Positions 1-9,610 of a stretch of 64,000 nt of DNA are shown here, one piece after another (within the stretch, counting starts at the first letter, position 1; every line of letters begins with the position of its first letter). The position numbers and the translations under genes are program-made. The notes under the pieces are model-generated. The model saw only the letters and a program-made list of their open reading frames with translations. It had not been told where the DNA came from and did no database searches. The stretch comes from Marinifilum fragile JCM 15579 (GTDB lineage Bacteria > Bacteroidota > Bacteroidia > Bacteroidales > Marinifilaceae). Where the stretch lies: the NCBI RefSeq assembly GCF_001310955.1, contig NZ_BAZX01000003.1, positions 124,001 through 188,000 on the forward strand. Reading direction: 5' to 3'.

Positions 1-95
1 CGCATGGTAGCGTTCGTAAAATACTCAGCATATTGTGCTTGTGCTGCAAAGGTGATGCTCACCAATAGCAAAGCAAATGCAGTAAGTTTTTTCAT
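1..95 (-). CDS. N-terminal fragment of a secreted protein, possibly M64-type peptidase
   Basis: The reading frame starts at the ATG at 95 on the minus strand and runs off the left edge, so only about 31 residues are visible. They begin MKKLTAFALLLVSITFAAQA, a standard Sec signal peptide with an AQA cleavage site. The following residues, QYAEYFTNATMR, resemble the start of the N-terminal domain of Bacteroidota M64 (IgA-peptidase-like) proteins, where a short YFxxxTxR segment precedes DY. That family assignment is inference from a dozen residues. The export prediction is secure; the product is not. Confidence 0.5.
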   Translation of the reverse strand, partial: MKKLTAFALLLVSITFAAQAQYAEYFTNATM

Positions 96-191
96 GATAT
101 CTAGTTTTTGTTAGTGTTTATTTTCACGCACAAGATAAAGAATATCGCTGATAGGAAAGATGTTGAATGTCATGAATGGGAAAAATCTGTT

Positions 192-224
192 ACTTGCCAA
201 GCATCTTTGCGATGCTAAGCAAGT
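192..224 (-). terminator. Hairpin downstream of the SnoaL-like gene
   Basis: Two 14-base arms (192-205 and 211-224) form a stem with an internal CAA/TAA mismatch and a 5-base loop. It lies 35 bases beyond the stop of the minus-strand gene at 259-675. There is only a weak T-run afterwards on the minus strand, so it may be a terminator or a 3' mRNA stabiliser. Confidence 0.45.
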
Positions 225-258
225 TTATGCTGTTGAGACTCTAAAAAAACACCTATGC

Positions 259-675
259 TCAATCCCAGCCAAGTTGTTGCAGACTGATATAATCATTCCA
301 AATCTTGGTCATGTGTTTTATCTTGTCTTTTTCGAATTCCATGTGATAAACATAGTCAGCAGCAACCTTTTTTCCTGTTGGAGGAAAAGGTCCTCCCGGT
401 CCGGTTTGCGTGCCATGAAATACAGCAAAGGCTGCCACGGAATTGGTGCTTTCGTCTGCAGCAAAGAATTTTAACTCGTAACGACCATCGGGGATGGGGG
501 TGAAAAGATCTTTCATCCATTCGCAATAGGCTTCAAGACTTTTAATTTCGGACAAAGCTGCCGTTTGAGAAGAGAAAGTGGCTGTTGGATGACAGAACTC
601 GCTGCACTTTTCCCAGCCTTTACCTGTTTCGCAAGCTTCAAAAAAATGCTTGGCGTAATTGATATTTGTACTCAT
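259..675 (-). CDS. SnoaL-like / NTF2-fold protein
   Basis: This 138-residue protein has the length and pattern of the SnoaL-like polyketide-cyclase branch of the NTF2 superfamily: an N-terminal helix (YAKHFFEACETGKGWEKC), a FCHPTATF segment, then alternating strands ending in YVYHMEFEKDKIKHMTKIWND. The fold makes a cone-shaped pocket, but the substrate cannot be read from the sequence, and many relatives are uncharacterised. There is no signal peptide, so it should be cytosolic. The start at 675 is supported by a strong AGGAGGT ribosome site just upstream on the minus strand, unusual for Bacteroidota. It appears monocistronic. Confidence 0.75.
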   Translation of the reverse strand: MSTNINYAKHFFEACETGKGWEKCSEFCHPTATFSSQTAALSEIKSLEAYCEWMKDLFTPIPDGRYELKFFAADESTNSVAAFAVFHGTQTGPGGPFPPTGKKVAADYVYHMEFEKDKIKHMTKIWNDYISLQQLGWD

Positions 676-1002
676 ATGCTACCTCCTATTTTGATTACGG
701 ATTCATCCGTACAGTTGATTATTGCAAAGGGAATAGATCATCCACCAGTATTACAGTGCATCATCTTAATTGGCAAGATCGATTGGGCAATCCAATTGCC
801 AATATAAATTTTGGGGTAGCAAATAATTTGGGGGCTAAGCTCGAATGGTATCCCATTTGTTTTCATGCGAGCAAACTAAAGCTCAATTTACTGCAATTTA
901 TTTACTTGGGAAAAGAAAATTGAATGCAGGCCAATCTAAATTGTTTTTGGAATGGGGGGCGTTTGGCAGTTTGTGTTGAGGGAACAAAGTCATTTGCCTT
1001 AA
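676..1002. other. Intergenic region, no gene seen
   Basis: About 330 bases upstream of the SnoaL-like gene. The only structure is an imperfect inverted repeat with arms ATTGGCAA (769-776) and TTGCCAAT (796-803). Plus-strand open frames here lack coding character. The promoter of the minus-strand gene at 675 should be inside this stretch, but no clear TAnnTTTG box was found. Confidence 0.4.
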
Positions 1003-1105
1003 GCCTTGAAAAGGCGCAAGCACTAGAGTAGGGCAGCGCCCTACTTATCAAGTAAATTAATGCAAAGCCCTGAATGGGCGCAAGCTTACGCCCCTTCAGG
1101 GCTTT
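1003..1105. repeat. REP-like cluster of three hairpins
   Basis: Three palindromes follow one another: 1003-1015 (GCCTT/AAGGC), 1028-1044 (GTAGGGC/GCCCTAC) and 1064-1105 (17-base arms with one mismatch, 8-base loop). The first and third share the module GCCyTGAAnnGGCGCAAGC, with GGCGCAAGC at 1013-1021 and 1077-1085. Short GC-rich hairpins in an AT-rich spacer resemble REP/BIME elements mobilised by RAYT (Y1-type) transposases, but no transposase gene lies nearby. REP identity is inference. Confidence 0.5.
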
Positions 1106-1190
1106 GGGGTTTTATACAATTGCGATCAAATAAATTAAAGAGAAGAACTTCCCTGCTATCCAAAGCAATAAATAGCCAAAATCAAAAACT

Positions 1191-1305
1191 TAGTATACTA
1201 AGTGTCCAAGAAGAAGCATACTAAGTCTCCGACCAGAAGCATACTTAGTGTCGGACCACAAGTATACTAAGTTTCGGACAAGAAGCCTACTAAGTTTTGT
1301 AAGAA
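1191..1305 (+). repeat. Tandem array of five 23-bp units
   Basis: The core TACTAAGT recurs at 1196, 1219, 1242 (as TACTTAGT), 1265 and 1288, an exact 23-base period over five units. Units mostly begin AAGYATAC and end near GACNAG; positions 14-23 vary most. The first unit lies in a perfect 16-base palindrome, ACTTAGTATACTAAGT (1188-1203). The array is directly past the terminator of the minus-strand gene at 1385-2080. It is not CRISPR, since there are no unique spacers, and the period is not compatible with a conserved reading frame. I do not recognise the family; a related array is at 36379-36480. Confidence 0.8.
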
Positions 1306-1327
1306 GGCCATTCTAAGCATATCAGGC

Positions 1328-1367
1328 ATAAAAAAACTCCCCGAAAAAAGAGCTTCGGAGAGTTTCC
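1328..1367 (-). terminator. Intrinsic terminator of the HU/Ig-like gene
   Basis: Arms AAACTCCCCG (1334-1343) and CGGAGAGTTT (1356-1365) pair with one wobble, and the minus-strand transcript runs into a T-tract from the A-run at 1329-1336. It lies 20 bases beyond the stop codon at 1385. Confidence 0.8.
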
Positions 1368-1384
1368 TGAGAAAATGGGAGAGA

Positions 1385-2080
1385 TTAGTCTACGGTTAAT
1401 TCATAGTCTAATTGTCCAGTACGTAGGGTTTTCCCTTCCAAATAAGTACGAATCTCTAAACTGTACTTGCCAGCGGTTAAACCATCGGGAATGGTAAAGA
1501 TCAGTTCAGATGGCATGTTGCGCATGTAGGTGGTTACCTTGTGCTCGGTATTGTCGGCTGCAATAAAGAACAAACCTTCCTCGGCAATGTCCTTGTTCAA
1601 TTTTAGCTTGGAACCTTTCACAATACCACCCTTGCCAGGGGTAATCTTTTCATTTTTGCTGGCAGTTTCCGAATCCTCGAATCCATCAATTTTAGGTAGC
1701 ACGTCCGAAGCAGTTATTTTCTTCAGCTTCACTTCCTGTGTTAAATTCCTGAAATTGACGCCTGGAGTAAAGTTCAGATTGACTTTGTGATACTCCGGAT
1801 CGAAGTCCATATGGTCAGCATCAAAAACACCTGCAATACTTAAACGAATGTTACACATGGGTGTAATAACGTTGTTGCCTGCCAATAGCTCTTCGTGAAT
1901 CTGTTCGAACACAGCATTTACAGCCAAGGTGGCATCAACTTCGTTTAAGGAAGAGTGGCGTTTTACAGCTCTGGAAACAATGGCTTCCAATTCGGAAGTT
2001 TCGAAAACCAAAGTTTGCGCCGAAAAATCATCTTCACGCTGAGTGAGAGGATTTTTTCGTAAGTAAAATGGTAAAGTCAT
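1385..2080 (-). CDS. HU-like DNA-binding protein with C-terminal Ig-like (DUF4469-type) domain
   Basis: The 231-residue protein has two parts. Residues about 1-120 resemble the HU-like/DUF4469-associated domain: helices with AIVSRAVKRHSSLNEVDATLAVNAVFEQIHEELL, then beta strands with GVNFRN, as in HU-IHF family proteins that build short structural repeats. Residues about 140-231 form an Ig-like fold (LFFIAADNTEHKVTTYMRN, TIPDGLTAGKYSLEIRT) typical of DUF4469. There is no signal peptide, so it is probably nucleoid-associated or cytosolic. It is monocistronic with its own terminator. Whether it binds DNA is inferred from family only. Confidence 0.75.
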   Translation of the reverse strand: MTLPFYLRKNPLTQREDDFSAQTLVFETSELEAIVSRAVKRHSSLNEVDATLAVNAVFEQIHEELLAGNNVITPMCNIRLSIAGVFDADHMDFDPEYHKVNLNFTPGVNFRNLTQEVKLKKITASDVLPKIDGFEDSETASKNEKITPGKGGIVKGSKLKLNKDIAEEGLFFIAADNTEHKVTTYMRNMPSELIFTIPDGLTAGKYSLEIRTYLEGKTLRTGQLDYELTVD

Positions 2081-2772
2081 ATTATATAGTATATTTACCT
2101 GTGAATACTAGCCCGCAGTCTGATGTCGTAAACGGTCCAAAGTTTGTTCAAAAGACTGCGAGGCTTTTCTTATCAATAATAAAGCTAGAAAAAATTAAAC
2201 TAGCTTCAAACCTGCTTTCAAAAATTAACCTTTGTTAACAGTAGGAATCATTTACTTATTTTATTTGTGACATTTACACGAAAGCTTGGTATTTGTTTAT
2301 GTTTTCAAGGATTTGTCTGCTGTAATAAGCGTCTATTTTTAAATATTATTCTATGTTAATTTAGAAAGAATTTAAAAAGCCAGCTGAATTTCAGGTTTAT
2401 ACCAACACGAAAATAATATCAAGTGAACTTGTGTTATGGATTTTAGGATAAATAAAAAAAATAAATGCAGAGCCCTGATTTGCGTTTGGTCTTCTGTGCT
2501 GTGGTGATAGGAAATCAGGCTTTGAATTGTATTTGCTAAAAACAACCCATAATGATTTGCTGTGATCCGAATGGGAGCCTGCTTAAACTGAAACATATAA
2601 ATGGCTTGAATGAATTGTACATATTTATCCTATTCAAATTCAATAAAATAACATTTGATAATATATTCAGGAGGAATTGGTCTTGAAAATTGTTGTGTTA
2701 ACCAACTTGCTATTTCAGAACATTCTTAAAATAGAAAAAGATTTCTAAATTTGGCTTTGAAGAAAAAAGTCC
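2081..2772. other. Long AT-rich intergenic region upstream of the PUL
   Basis: About 690 bases separate the divergent HU/Ig-like gene and the ECF sigma gene. No convincing gene is present; the one open frame on the minus strand (2372-2596) has no coding signature. A weak inverted pair (AGCCCTGATT at 2471, AAATCAGGC at 2512) echoes the AGCCCTGA arm of the REP-like cluster at 1064. Promoters for both flanking genes must be here, but I could not fix their boxes. Confidence 0.4.
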
Positions 2773-3357
2773 ATGACAGATTTAAGCAACCATTTGTATT
2801 CAAAATTAAAGGCAGGAAATAAATATGCTTTTCAAGAATTGTTTGAAGAGTATTATACTTCTATGTATTTCTATGCCTGCAAATTTGTAGATGATGATTT
2901 GGCAAGAGATCTGGTTCATGACGTATTTATGATATTTTGGCAGAACAAAGAACACATTACCATTAAATCCTCTTTATCTGCCTACCTCTTTAGAATGGTT
3001 CGCAACAAATGTCTTCAGGAAATCGAAAGCCAAAAAGTGAAAGACACTTATCGTACAGAATCATTAAATCTTGATGAGCTCGCCTATTATAACGATGGAA
3101 TAAAAAGTATCATCGAAATAGAGTTAGAAGAAAAACTTAAAGAAGCTATGGATAAAATGCCCGATGGTTGTCGTCAGGTGTTTGTTATGAGTCGTTTTAA
3201 TGGCCTTAAGAACAAGGAAATTGCAGAACAGCTAGGTGTTTCTGTCAAAGCCGTTGAAAAACAAATCACCAAAGCTCTTAAAATTCTTAAGCTTGAGTTA
3301 AAGGAATATCTTCCTTTATTGATGTACATATACTTTAAAGGCTCTGATTTTTTATAA
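2773..3357 (+). CDS. ECF RNA polymerase sigma-70 factor (Bacteroidetes expansion type)
   Basis: The 194-residue protein has a sigma region 2 (about 22-90, with LFEEYYTSMYFYACKFVDDDLARDLVHDVFMIFW) and region 4 (about 128-180, with MPDGCRQVFVMSRFNGLKNKEIAEQLGVSVKAVEKQITKALKIL). There is no region 1 or 3, so it is an ECF sigma. It is followed by a FecR-type anti-sigma and a SusC with an STN domain. This is the usual order for a transenvelope switch in which ligand-loaded SusC releases the sigma to transcribe its own PUL. The start ATG at 2773 fits region 2 spacing. Confidence 0.93.
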   Translation: MTDLSNHLYSKLKAGNKYAFQELFEEYYTSMYFYACKFVDDDLARDLVHDVFMIFWQNKEHITIKSSLSAYLFRMVRNKCLQEIESQKVKDTYRTESLNLDELAYYNDGIKSIIEIELEEKLKEAMDKMPDGCRQVFVMSRFNGLKNKEIAEQLGVSVKAVEKQITKALKILKLELKEYLPLLMYIYFKGSDFL

Positions 3358-3534
3358 AATGATGTGGTCGAATTAGAATGTAATAAAAAATTTTCTTCCC
3401 TAAGTTGCTGATCCCTACAGTAAACTGATCATTAGATATCATTGTGGATTAATAAAAATAAAAAAAAAGTGAAAATTGGAGGTAGGGTAAAATCTATTTT
3501 TCCGATCATGTAGAATAGAAACCGAGAATTAAAG

Positions 3535-4527
3535 ATGAGTAATAAGGATAAAATAGTACAATTCCTTCAGGGAGAGCTTAGTGAAGAGGAGCAGATTCAG
3601 TTTCTTGATTGGGTTTATTCGAATGCCGAAAACAAAAAGGAGTATTTCCTGCAAAAGGATATCTGGGATTCCTATAAAATGCATTCTGAAAAAGGAAAAA
3701 TAAACCTGAAGAGAGAATGGAGGATTTTATCCAATCGAATTGATCTGTTAAAAATTCCGAAAACTTACACCATAAAGAAGAGTTTCGCTTTGTGGATGAG
3801 GGTTGCCGCAATAGTTATTGTAGTATTTGGCCTGGGATGGGGCGCCAATATGTTTTTAAATTCGATGAACAAACCAGAAAAGCTGGTTCATAAGCTTGAA
3901 GTGCCAAAAGGACAAAGATCTAAATTGGCCCTGGCTGATGGAACCGAAGTATGGTTAAATTCTGATTCGAAATTGGATTTTTCGTTCGATGATGACAAGA
4001 AGCAGAGAGTTGTAACATTAAGTGGAGAAGCATTTTTTAATGTAAGCAAGGATAAGGAAAAACCTTTTATTGTGAATGTGAAAGGACAAAGTTTAAAAGT
4101 ACTTGGTACCGTTTTTAATGTTAGAGCTTACGAAAATGAAGAGAATGTATACACAACACTTGAAGAAGGAAGCGTAGAGGTAAAAGCAGCAGGACGAGCG
4201 GTCATTATAGAGCCTAATCAGCAATTGATTTATAGTCGATTAAGTAATAGGTTATCATTAAAAAAGGTAGATACGAATTACTATACCGTATGGCGTGAAG
4301 GTCGTTATGTTTTTGAAAATGAAAGTTTCGATAATTTGATTCGAATGGTAGAAAGATGGTATGATGTACAGTTTGAATATCCGAAGGAGTTTTTTAAAAA
4401 TATGCACTACTCTGGAGTTATTAAGAGAACTAAACCTGTTGAGCATGTTTTGTCATTAATTAATCACATAACTAAGATCAAATATGAGTATAAAGGGGAT
4501 GTTATTGTCATAATCCCTGTTGAATAA
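3535..4527 (+). CDS. FecR family anti-sigma factor
   Basis: The 330-residue inner-membrane protein has a short cytosolic N-terminus (about 1-80) that should bind the ECF sigma, one transmembrane helix (about 87-110, MRVAAIVIVVFGLGWGANMF), a periplasmic FecR domain (about 120-225, with LADGTEVWLNSDSKLDF, LSGEAFFNVSKDKEKPFIV, LGTVFNVRAY) and a C-terminal DUF4974 domain (about 255-330) expected to meet the STN domain of SusC. It lies 177 bases after the sigma gene and just upstream of susC, so it likely controls this PUL. It is intact and of usual family length. Confidence 0.93.
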   Translation: MSNKDKIVQFLQGELSEEEQIQFLDWVYSNAENKKEYFLQKDIWDSYKMHSEKGKINLKREWRILSNRIDLLKIPKTYTIKKSFALWMRVAAIVIVVFGLGWGANMFLNSMNKPEKLVHKLEVPKGQRSKLALADGTEVWLNSDSKLDFSFDDDKKQRVVTLSGEAFFNVSKDKEKPFIVNVKGQSLKVLGTVFNVRAYENEENVYTTLEEGSVEVKAAGRAVIIEPNQQLIYSRLSNRLSLKKVDTNYYTVWREGRYVFENESFDNLIRMVERWYDVQFEYPKEFFKNMHYSGVIKRTKPVEHVLSLINHITKIKYEYKGDVIVIIPVE

Positions 4528-4548
4528 ATATTAACAATTCGTTTTTAT

Positions 4549-4584
4549 TTTACCATTTACTAAAACGTTTTAGTAGGTGGTAAA
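4549..4584 (+). promoter_or_regulatory. Hairpin between fecR and susC
   Basis: Outer arms TTTACCA (4549-4555) and TGGTAAA (4578-4584) enclose the inner palindrome ACTAAAACGTTTTAGT. No T-run follows, so a simple terminator is unlikely. A second small hairpin, GGGAAATG/CATTTCCC, is at 4639-4660. Either could attenuate between the regulator pair and the transport genes, which is inference. Confidence 0.4.
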
Positions 4585-4719
4585 GAACAAAAAAAGTTGA
4601 AAATACTATTGCCGGTAAGGAGCTTTTAAGTGTAAAAAGGGAAATGCGGTAACATTTCCCCTCACAAAATAAACCTCTTTATTGAAAAGAAGATTCATTA
4701 ATTAATAACCGTTAAATTT

Positions 4720-7700
4720 ATGAAAAAAAAATCGTTTTTAATGTCTGCTAAATGGAGAGAATATGGCAGACGGTTTGCAATTGTTTGTTTGGTGAACATA
4801 TTGCTGCTGCTTTCTACTGCATCTGTAGGGTATGCACAGAACATCAATCAAGAGAAACGTATTACATTAAAAATGCAGAATGTTTCTATTGTAGATGTGT
4901 TTAAAGAAATACAAGCAAAAACTGACTTTGATTTCTTTTATAAGAATGAGCAATTGCCTCAATCAAAAAAGTTTAGTGTAGATGCTAAGGATTTATCTGT
5001 TGAGGAAATTCTTAATCGAGTACTAAATGGTACAAACTTAACATTCAAGCTTGTAGATACGGACATTGTTATTTCTCCTCTTCAACAAAATAAGCAAGAG
5101 GAAAGGAAAATTTCGGGTAAGGTAATCGATTCTAATGGATTGCCATTACCTGGAGTTAGTGTGGTTATCGAAGGAACCACACGTGGTGGTGTAACTGATT
5201 TTGATGGAAATTACGAAATCGATAACGTAGAGTCAGATCAGGTTATTCTATACTCTTTTATAGGTATGACTACGCAGAAAGTTATAGTATCTGAAGCTAC
5301 AAGTTTCGATATTACACTTCAAGACGATACACAAGGTTTAGAGGAAGTTGTTGTAATTGGTTACGGTGCTGTTCAAAGAAAACAAATTACCAGTTCGGTA
5401 GCTACTGTTGATACGGATGATATTGCTAAGGTAACTGCTTCTTCTCCAGTGCAACAAATTCAAGGTCGTGTAGCTGGTTTAACAGTGTCTACTCCTAAAG
5501 GATCAGATCCTAATGCTAGTCCAGACATCTTAATTCGTGGGGTAACTTCTACAGGAGGTCAATCGCCACTAATTATTGTGGATGGTGTTGCTGTTGGATC
5601 TTTAGATATTGTTGCTCCTGAAGATATTGCTACTTTTTCAATTTTGAAGGATGGTTCTGCAGCTGCAATTTATGGATCCAGAGGTACAAATGGTGTAATT
5701 TTAATTACTACTAAAGAGGGGAAAGAATCAAAACCAACTGTTGAATATTCTGGCTATTATGCTTTCGATCAGATTAGCAAAAGACTGATGTTTTAACGGC
5801 AGATGAGTTTCGAGCTTTAGGAAATAAGATGGGCATTGCTACTGGAGATGCTTCTACCGATTGGTACGACGAAATGCTACAGTCTAATCACAACACGGTT
5901 CATAATATAGCATTTAGTGCAGGGAACAAAAATTCCAATTATCGCGCATCTATTAATTATATGGACAATAAAGGTATTGCTTTAGAATCTTTTAAGAAAA
6001 ACTTAAGTGGACGTATTAATATCAATCACAAAGCGATTAACGATCGATTAAATGTGCGTTTGAGTTTATCTGCTTCTCAAGCAAAATATAGATTAGCAGA
6101 TTATGGCGCTTTTGGTTCTGTTGCAAAGTTTAATCCTACCAGACCAGTGTATGAAGAAAATGGAGAATTTGCAACCTTCCAGGAATTTGGTGTAGATAAT
6201 CCAATTGGAAACATACGAAATTACTCTACAGAGAATATTAAGAAAGTTTTATTAGCGAATGTTTTTGCTGAGTTCGAAGTAGTTGAAGGTTTAACTGTTG
6301 GAGGTAGAGCTGCCTGGAAAGTGGAAGATGCAAATTCAGGATCTTATACTTCATCGAAAAATGAAAATTTAGCAAAAGATGATATTAAGGGTGTGGCAAG
6401 TACATCATCTTTTTATAGCTATAAATATACTTACGAGGGAAACATCAATTACAGAAAAAGATTCGATAAGCACGATATTAATGTAATGGCCAACTACACT
6501 CACGAAGAGGATACTTGGTATACCTACTCTATGAGTAACTCGGGCTTTGTAAACGATAAATTTTTATGGCATTCTATTGGTTCAGGACTTAAATTAACAA
6601 ATCCTGTTAATGATGATGGAGTTCAGGATTTGAATGGGCCAGCAAGTATGGGAAGTGGAAGAAGTGAGAAAATCCTTGAATCCTGGAGAGGACGTTTAGT
6701 GTATACTTATGATGATAAATATGCATTAACAGTTAGTTACAACAGAGAGGGTAGCTCTATTTTTGGAGAAAATAACAAATGGGGTAATTTTTATGGCGTA
6801 TCTGCAGGTTGGACCATATCTGATGAAGATTTTATGGAAAGTCTATCATTTGTTAATTACCTAAAATTGCGTGTTGGTTATGGTGAAACTGGTAACCCGG
6901 CTACAGGACCATATAATTCATTATCAACTGTTGTTCAGGAAGGCTTGCCTTATGTGTTCAATGGAAATGTGGTAAGTGCTTACGCTTTAGAAAAAAACCC
7001 AAATCCTGATTTGAAATGGGAGCGTAAAAAAGAATACAATATTGGTTTCGATTATGCTGTTGCAAAAAATCGTTTTGATGGTAGTGTAGATTTGTACTCA
7101 AGAAAAACAGATGATATGTTGTATAGTGCAGCTGCTCCTGTTCCTTCTTTAATTAAGCCTACCATTGTTAGTAATATTGGTGAGATTTCTTCAAAGGGTA
7201 TTGAGGTAAGTGTTAATGCTAAAATTCTTCAGGATACAGAAGTAAAATGGAACGCTAATTTTAATGCTTCTTACAATGTAAACGAGGTTGAGAAATTATC
7301 TAATGCCGATGAAGAACCTGTTCCTTTCTATGCCGGAGATTTACCAGGCAATGGTTTAGGTAGTGCCTACAGAGTAAAAGAAGGTGGATCTATTGGTGAT
7401 TTTTATGGCCCTCGTTTCGATAAGTTCGATGAAAATGGTGGATGGGTATTCAAAGATCTTAATGATGAAGTTGAAGGTTACCATGCTGATACCGATAAAG
7501 AAGTAATTGGTAATGGAATGCCTAACTATTTTGTTGGTTTAACCAATAGCTTGCAATACAAAAGATTCGATTTAGAGATTTTTATGCGTGGTGCTTTCGA
7601 TTATCAAGTGCTTAATGTTGGTAGAATTTATATGGAGAATCTTGATAAATTTCCTCAAAGTAATATTTATACATCTGCTTTATCAAGTCCATTACGTGCT

Positions 7701-7970
7701 CCTTCTCAATATTCTGATTACTATTTAGAGGATGGAGATTATTTAAAAATTCAGAATATTTCTTTAGGATATACTTTTGATACAAGCAAATGGAATAACA
7801 TCTCCTATGCAAAAGTATATGTATCATGTAGCAATGTGCATACTTTCTCTAATTACTCAGGCTTATCACCTGAACTTGGAGGTCATTCTGGTATAACCCC
7901 AGGATTTGATAATTTGAATTTTTACCCTGTAACACGCACATTTACAATTGGCGCTGTTGTTAAATTTTAA
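4720..7970 (+). pseudogene. SusC-like TonB-dependent transporter with STN domain, frameshifted
   Basis: One SusC/RagA gene is read as two frames, 4720-5796 and about 5797-7970. Restoring one G in CTGATGTT near 5785 gives RLDVLTADEFRALGNKMG and a single protein of about 1,083 residues, normal for the family. Domains: signal peptide ending VGYAQ; STN (about 45-115); carboxypeptidase-like beta domain (about 128-210, ISGKVIDSNGLPLPGVSV); plug (VVVIGYGAVQRKQITSSVATV onward); then a 22-strand-type barrel ending in FTIGAVVKF. It would import oligosaccharide with the SusD encoded 17 bases downstream and signal to FecR through the STN domain. The single-base deletion may be an assembly error. Confidence 0.9.
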
Positions 7971-7987
7971 TTAGAGGAGATTATAGA

Positions 7988-9520
7988 ATGAAAAAAATAT
8001 CATTATTTATAGTAGGAGTTCTAGCATTGTTCATGCAGTACTCTTGTTCCGAATTAGATGAGAAAGTGTACAGTAGTAACTTAACTACTAATTTTTATAC
8101 TTCAGCTGAGGAAATTGAAGGAGCTTATATGCGTCCTTGGTCACATTTGCTTTTCTGTGATACCTATTACTATTTAAAGTTGAGAACTTTAGGTACAGAT
8201 ATGGCAGCATGGACAACCAAAACATCAGAAAATCATGGTTATGATAATGCGCTTTGGTCTGAATTGCACAAGCATACTTGGGGTACTCGTCACGGCGAGA
8301 TAGAATCATCATGGAATACGGTTTGGGAAGGTATTGGTTTTGCCAATGCTGTTCTTGAAGGGATAGAAGATAAGGATTTTGAAGAAATGGGAGTATCCAT
8401 TTCTAAAGCTGAAATGCAAGCACAATTGAGAGCTTACAGAGCATACATGCACATGATTGGTCTTGACTTTTGGAGAAACATTCCGATTGTAACAAAAGTA
8501 GGAGATCCTTACTATCCAGAAACAAAATCAGCACAAGAAGTATTCGAATTTGTAGAAACAGAATTTTTGGCTGTTAAGGGTAGTTTACCAAATGCTTTCG
8601 AACCTTATGCTCAAGGATTTTTTAGTCAGCAAAGTGTTGAAGCTTTACTATCTCGTTTGTATTTAAATGCCGAAACTTATATTGGCATTGATAAGTACGA
8701 GGATGCCATAAAAATGTGTGATGCTGTTATTTCTTCTGATTTCTTCGAGTTAGAGGCAGACTACTTGGATGCTTTCTCAAAAGATAATAATTTATCAAAA
8801 GAAAACATTCAGGTGCTTACCCAAAAAGGAGGATCTTCTATGTCAGCACCTTTGCACGCACTTACTTGTTACTGGAGCAACCATGTAGATGCAGGTGGAT
8901 GGAACGGAATTATCACACAAGAGGGTTTTTATGATTCTTATAGTGATGATGATGCTCGTAAAAATCAATTTGCGGTTGGTCCTCAGTTTTATGCTGATGG
9001 AACTCCTGTATATATTGAAGCTGGAAATCCAGGTAGTGGACAGCTTGTTTATTCTAAAGAGGTAACAACTTTTCATAGTGAAGGTTTGTTTGAAGGAGCA
9101 CGTTGTAAAAAATATGAGGCCATTGCAGGTTTAAACTGGAATCAAGAGTACGATATTGTTTTAATTCGTTATGCAGAGGTACTTATGAACAAAGCAGAGG
9201 CAATTATGCGTCAAAGCAACGGACAAGCAGATCAAACTGCGGTTGATTTGGTAAATGAAGTGAGAGAACGTGCCTTTGGAGATAAATTTGCAGAAAACAA
9301 ATACACTACAACTACCTTAACTTTAGATGAGTTATTGGCAGAGCGTGGTAGAGAGTTTGCTTACGAAGGACACCGTAGAACCGATTTAATTCGATTTGAA
9401 AAATACTTACAGCCTCGTTGGGAAAAAGAATCAACTAGTGACGCTACAAGAATTCTATTTCCAATACCACAAACTCAAAGAGATATCAATACCAACCTGA
9501 AACAAAACGACGGTTATTAA
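7988..9520 (+). CDS. SusD/RagB family glycan-binding lipoprotein
   Basis: The 510-residue protein begins with a lipoprotein signal (Cys20 in QYSCSELDE), so it is anchored at the cell surface. The middle part has the TPR-like helices of SusD and the C-terminus carries the diagnostic pattern YAEVLMNKAEA, then ELLAERGREFAYEGHRRTDLIRF and FPIPQTQRDINTN. It pairs with the SusC encoded 17 bases upstream and acts as the lid that captures the glycan. By PUL content (three GH92 enzymes) the ligand is probably mannose-rich, which is inference. Confidence 0.95.
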   Translation: MKKISLFIVGVLALFMQYSCSELDEKVYSSNLTTNFYTSAEEIEGAYMRPWSHLLFCDTYYYLKLRTLGTDMAAWTTKTSENHGYDNALWSELHKHTWGTRHGEIESSWNTVWEGIGFANAVLEGIEDKDFEEMGVSISKAEMQAQLRAYRAYMHMIGLDFWRNIPIVTKVGDPYYPETKSAQEVFEFVETEFLAVKGSLPNAFEPYAQGFFSQQSVEALLSRLYLNAETYIGIDKYEDAIKMCDAVISSDFFELEADYLDAFSKDNNLSKENIQVLTQKGGSSMSAPLHALTCYWSNHVDAGGWNGIITQEGFYDSYSDDDARKNQFAVGPQFYADGTPVYIEAGNPGSGQLVYSKEVTTFHSEGLFEGARCKKYEAIAGLNWNQEYDIVLIRYAEVLMNKAEAIMRQSNGQADQTAVDLVNEVRERAFGDKFAENKYTTTTLTLDELLAERGREFAYEGHRRTDLIRFEKYLQPRWEKESTSDATRILFPIPQTQRDINTNLKQNDGY

Positions 9521-9531
9521 TTAAGAAATTT

Positions 9532-9556
9532 GAGCTGGGCACTTGTTGCCCAGTTC
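9532..9556 (+). promoter_or_regulatory. Hairpin between susD and the first GH92 gene
   Basis: Arms GAGCTGGGCA (9532-9541) and TGCCCAGTTC (9547-9556) form a 10-bp stem with a 5-base loop, 12 bases after the susD stop. No T-run follows. It may stabilise the susCD message or lower read-through to the enzymes. Confidence 0.5.
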
Positions 9557-9610
9557 AACTAATAAGATTTAGCTGCCTAAATTGTTGTAGTTAATAGAAA
9601 ATAGTAAAGC

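Noticed and set aside
769..803. Inverted repeat ATTGGCAA / TTGCCAAT
   Set aside because: Short, imperfect and without a T-run or nearby gene end; could be chance.
666..923. 85-codon plus-strand open frame upstream of the SnoaL-like gene
   Set aside because: Lies in the promoter region of a minus-strand gene and contains no recognisable domain.
1191..1305. CRISPR array
   Set aside because: Units are contiguous 23-base repeats with no unique spacers, and no cas gene is in the window.
2372..2596. 74-codon minus-strand open frame
   Set aside because: No ribosome site, no family pattern, low-complexity composition in an AT-rich spacer.
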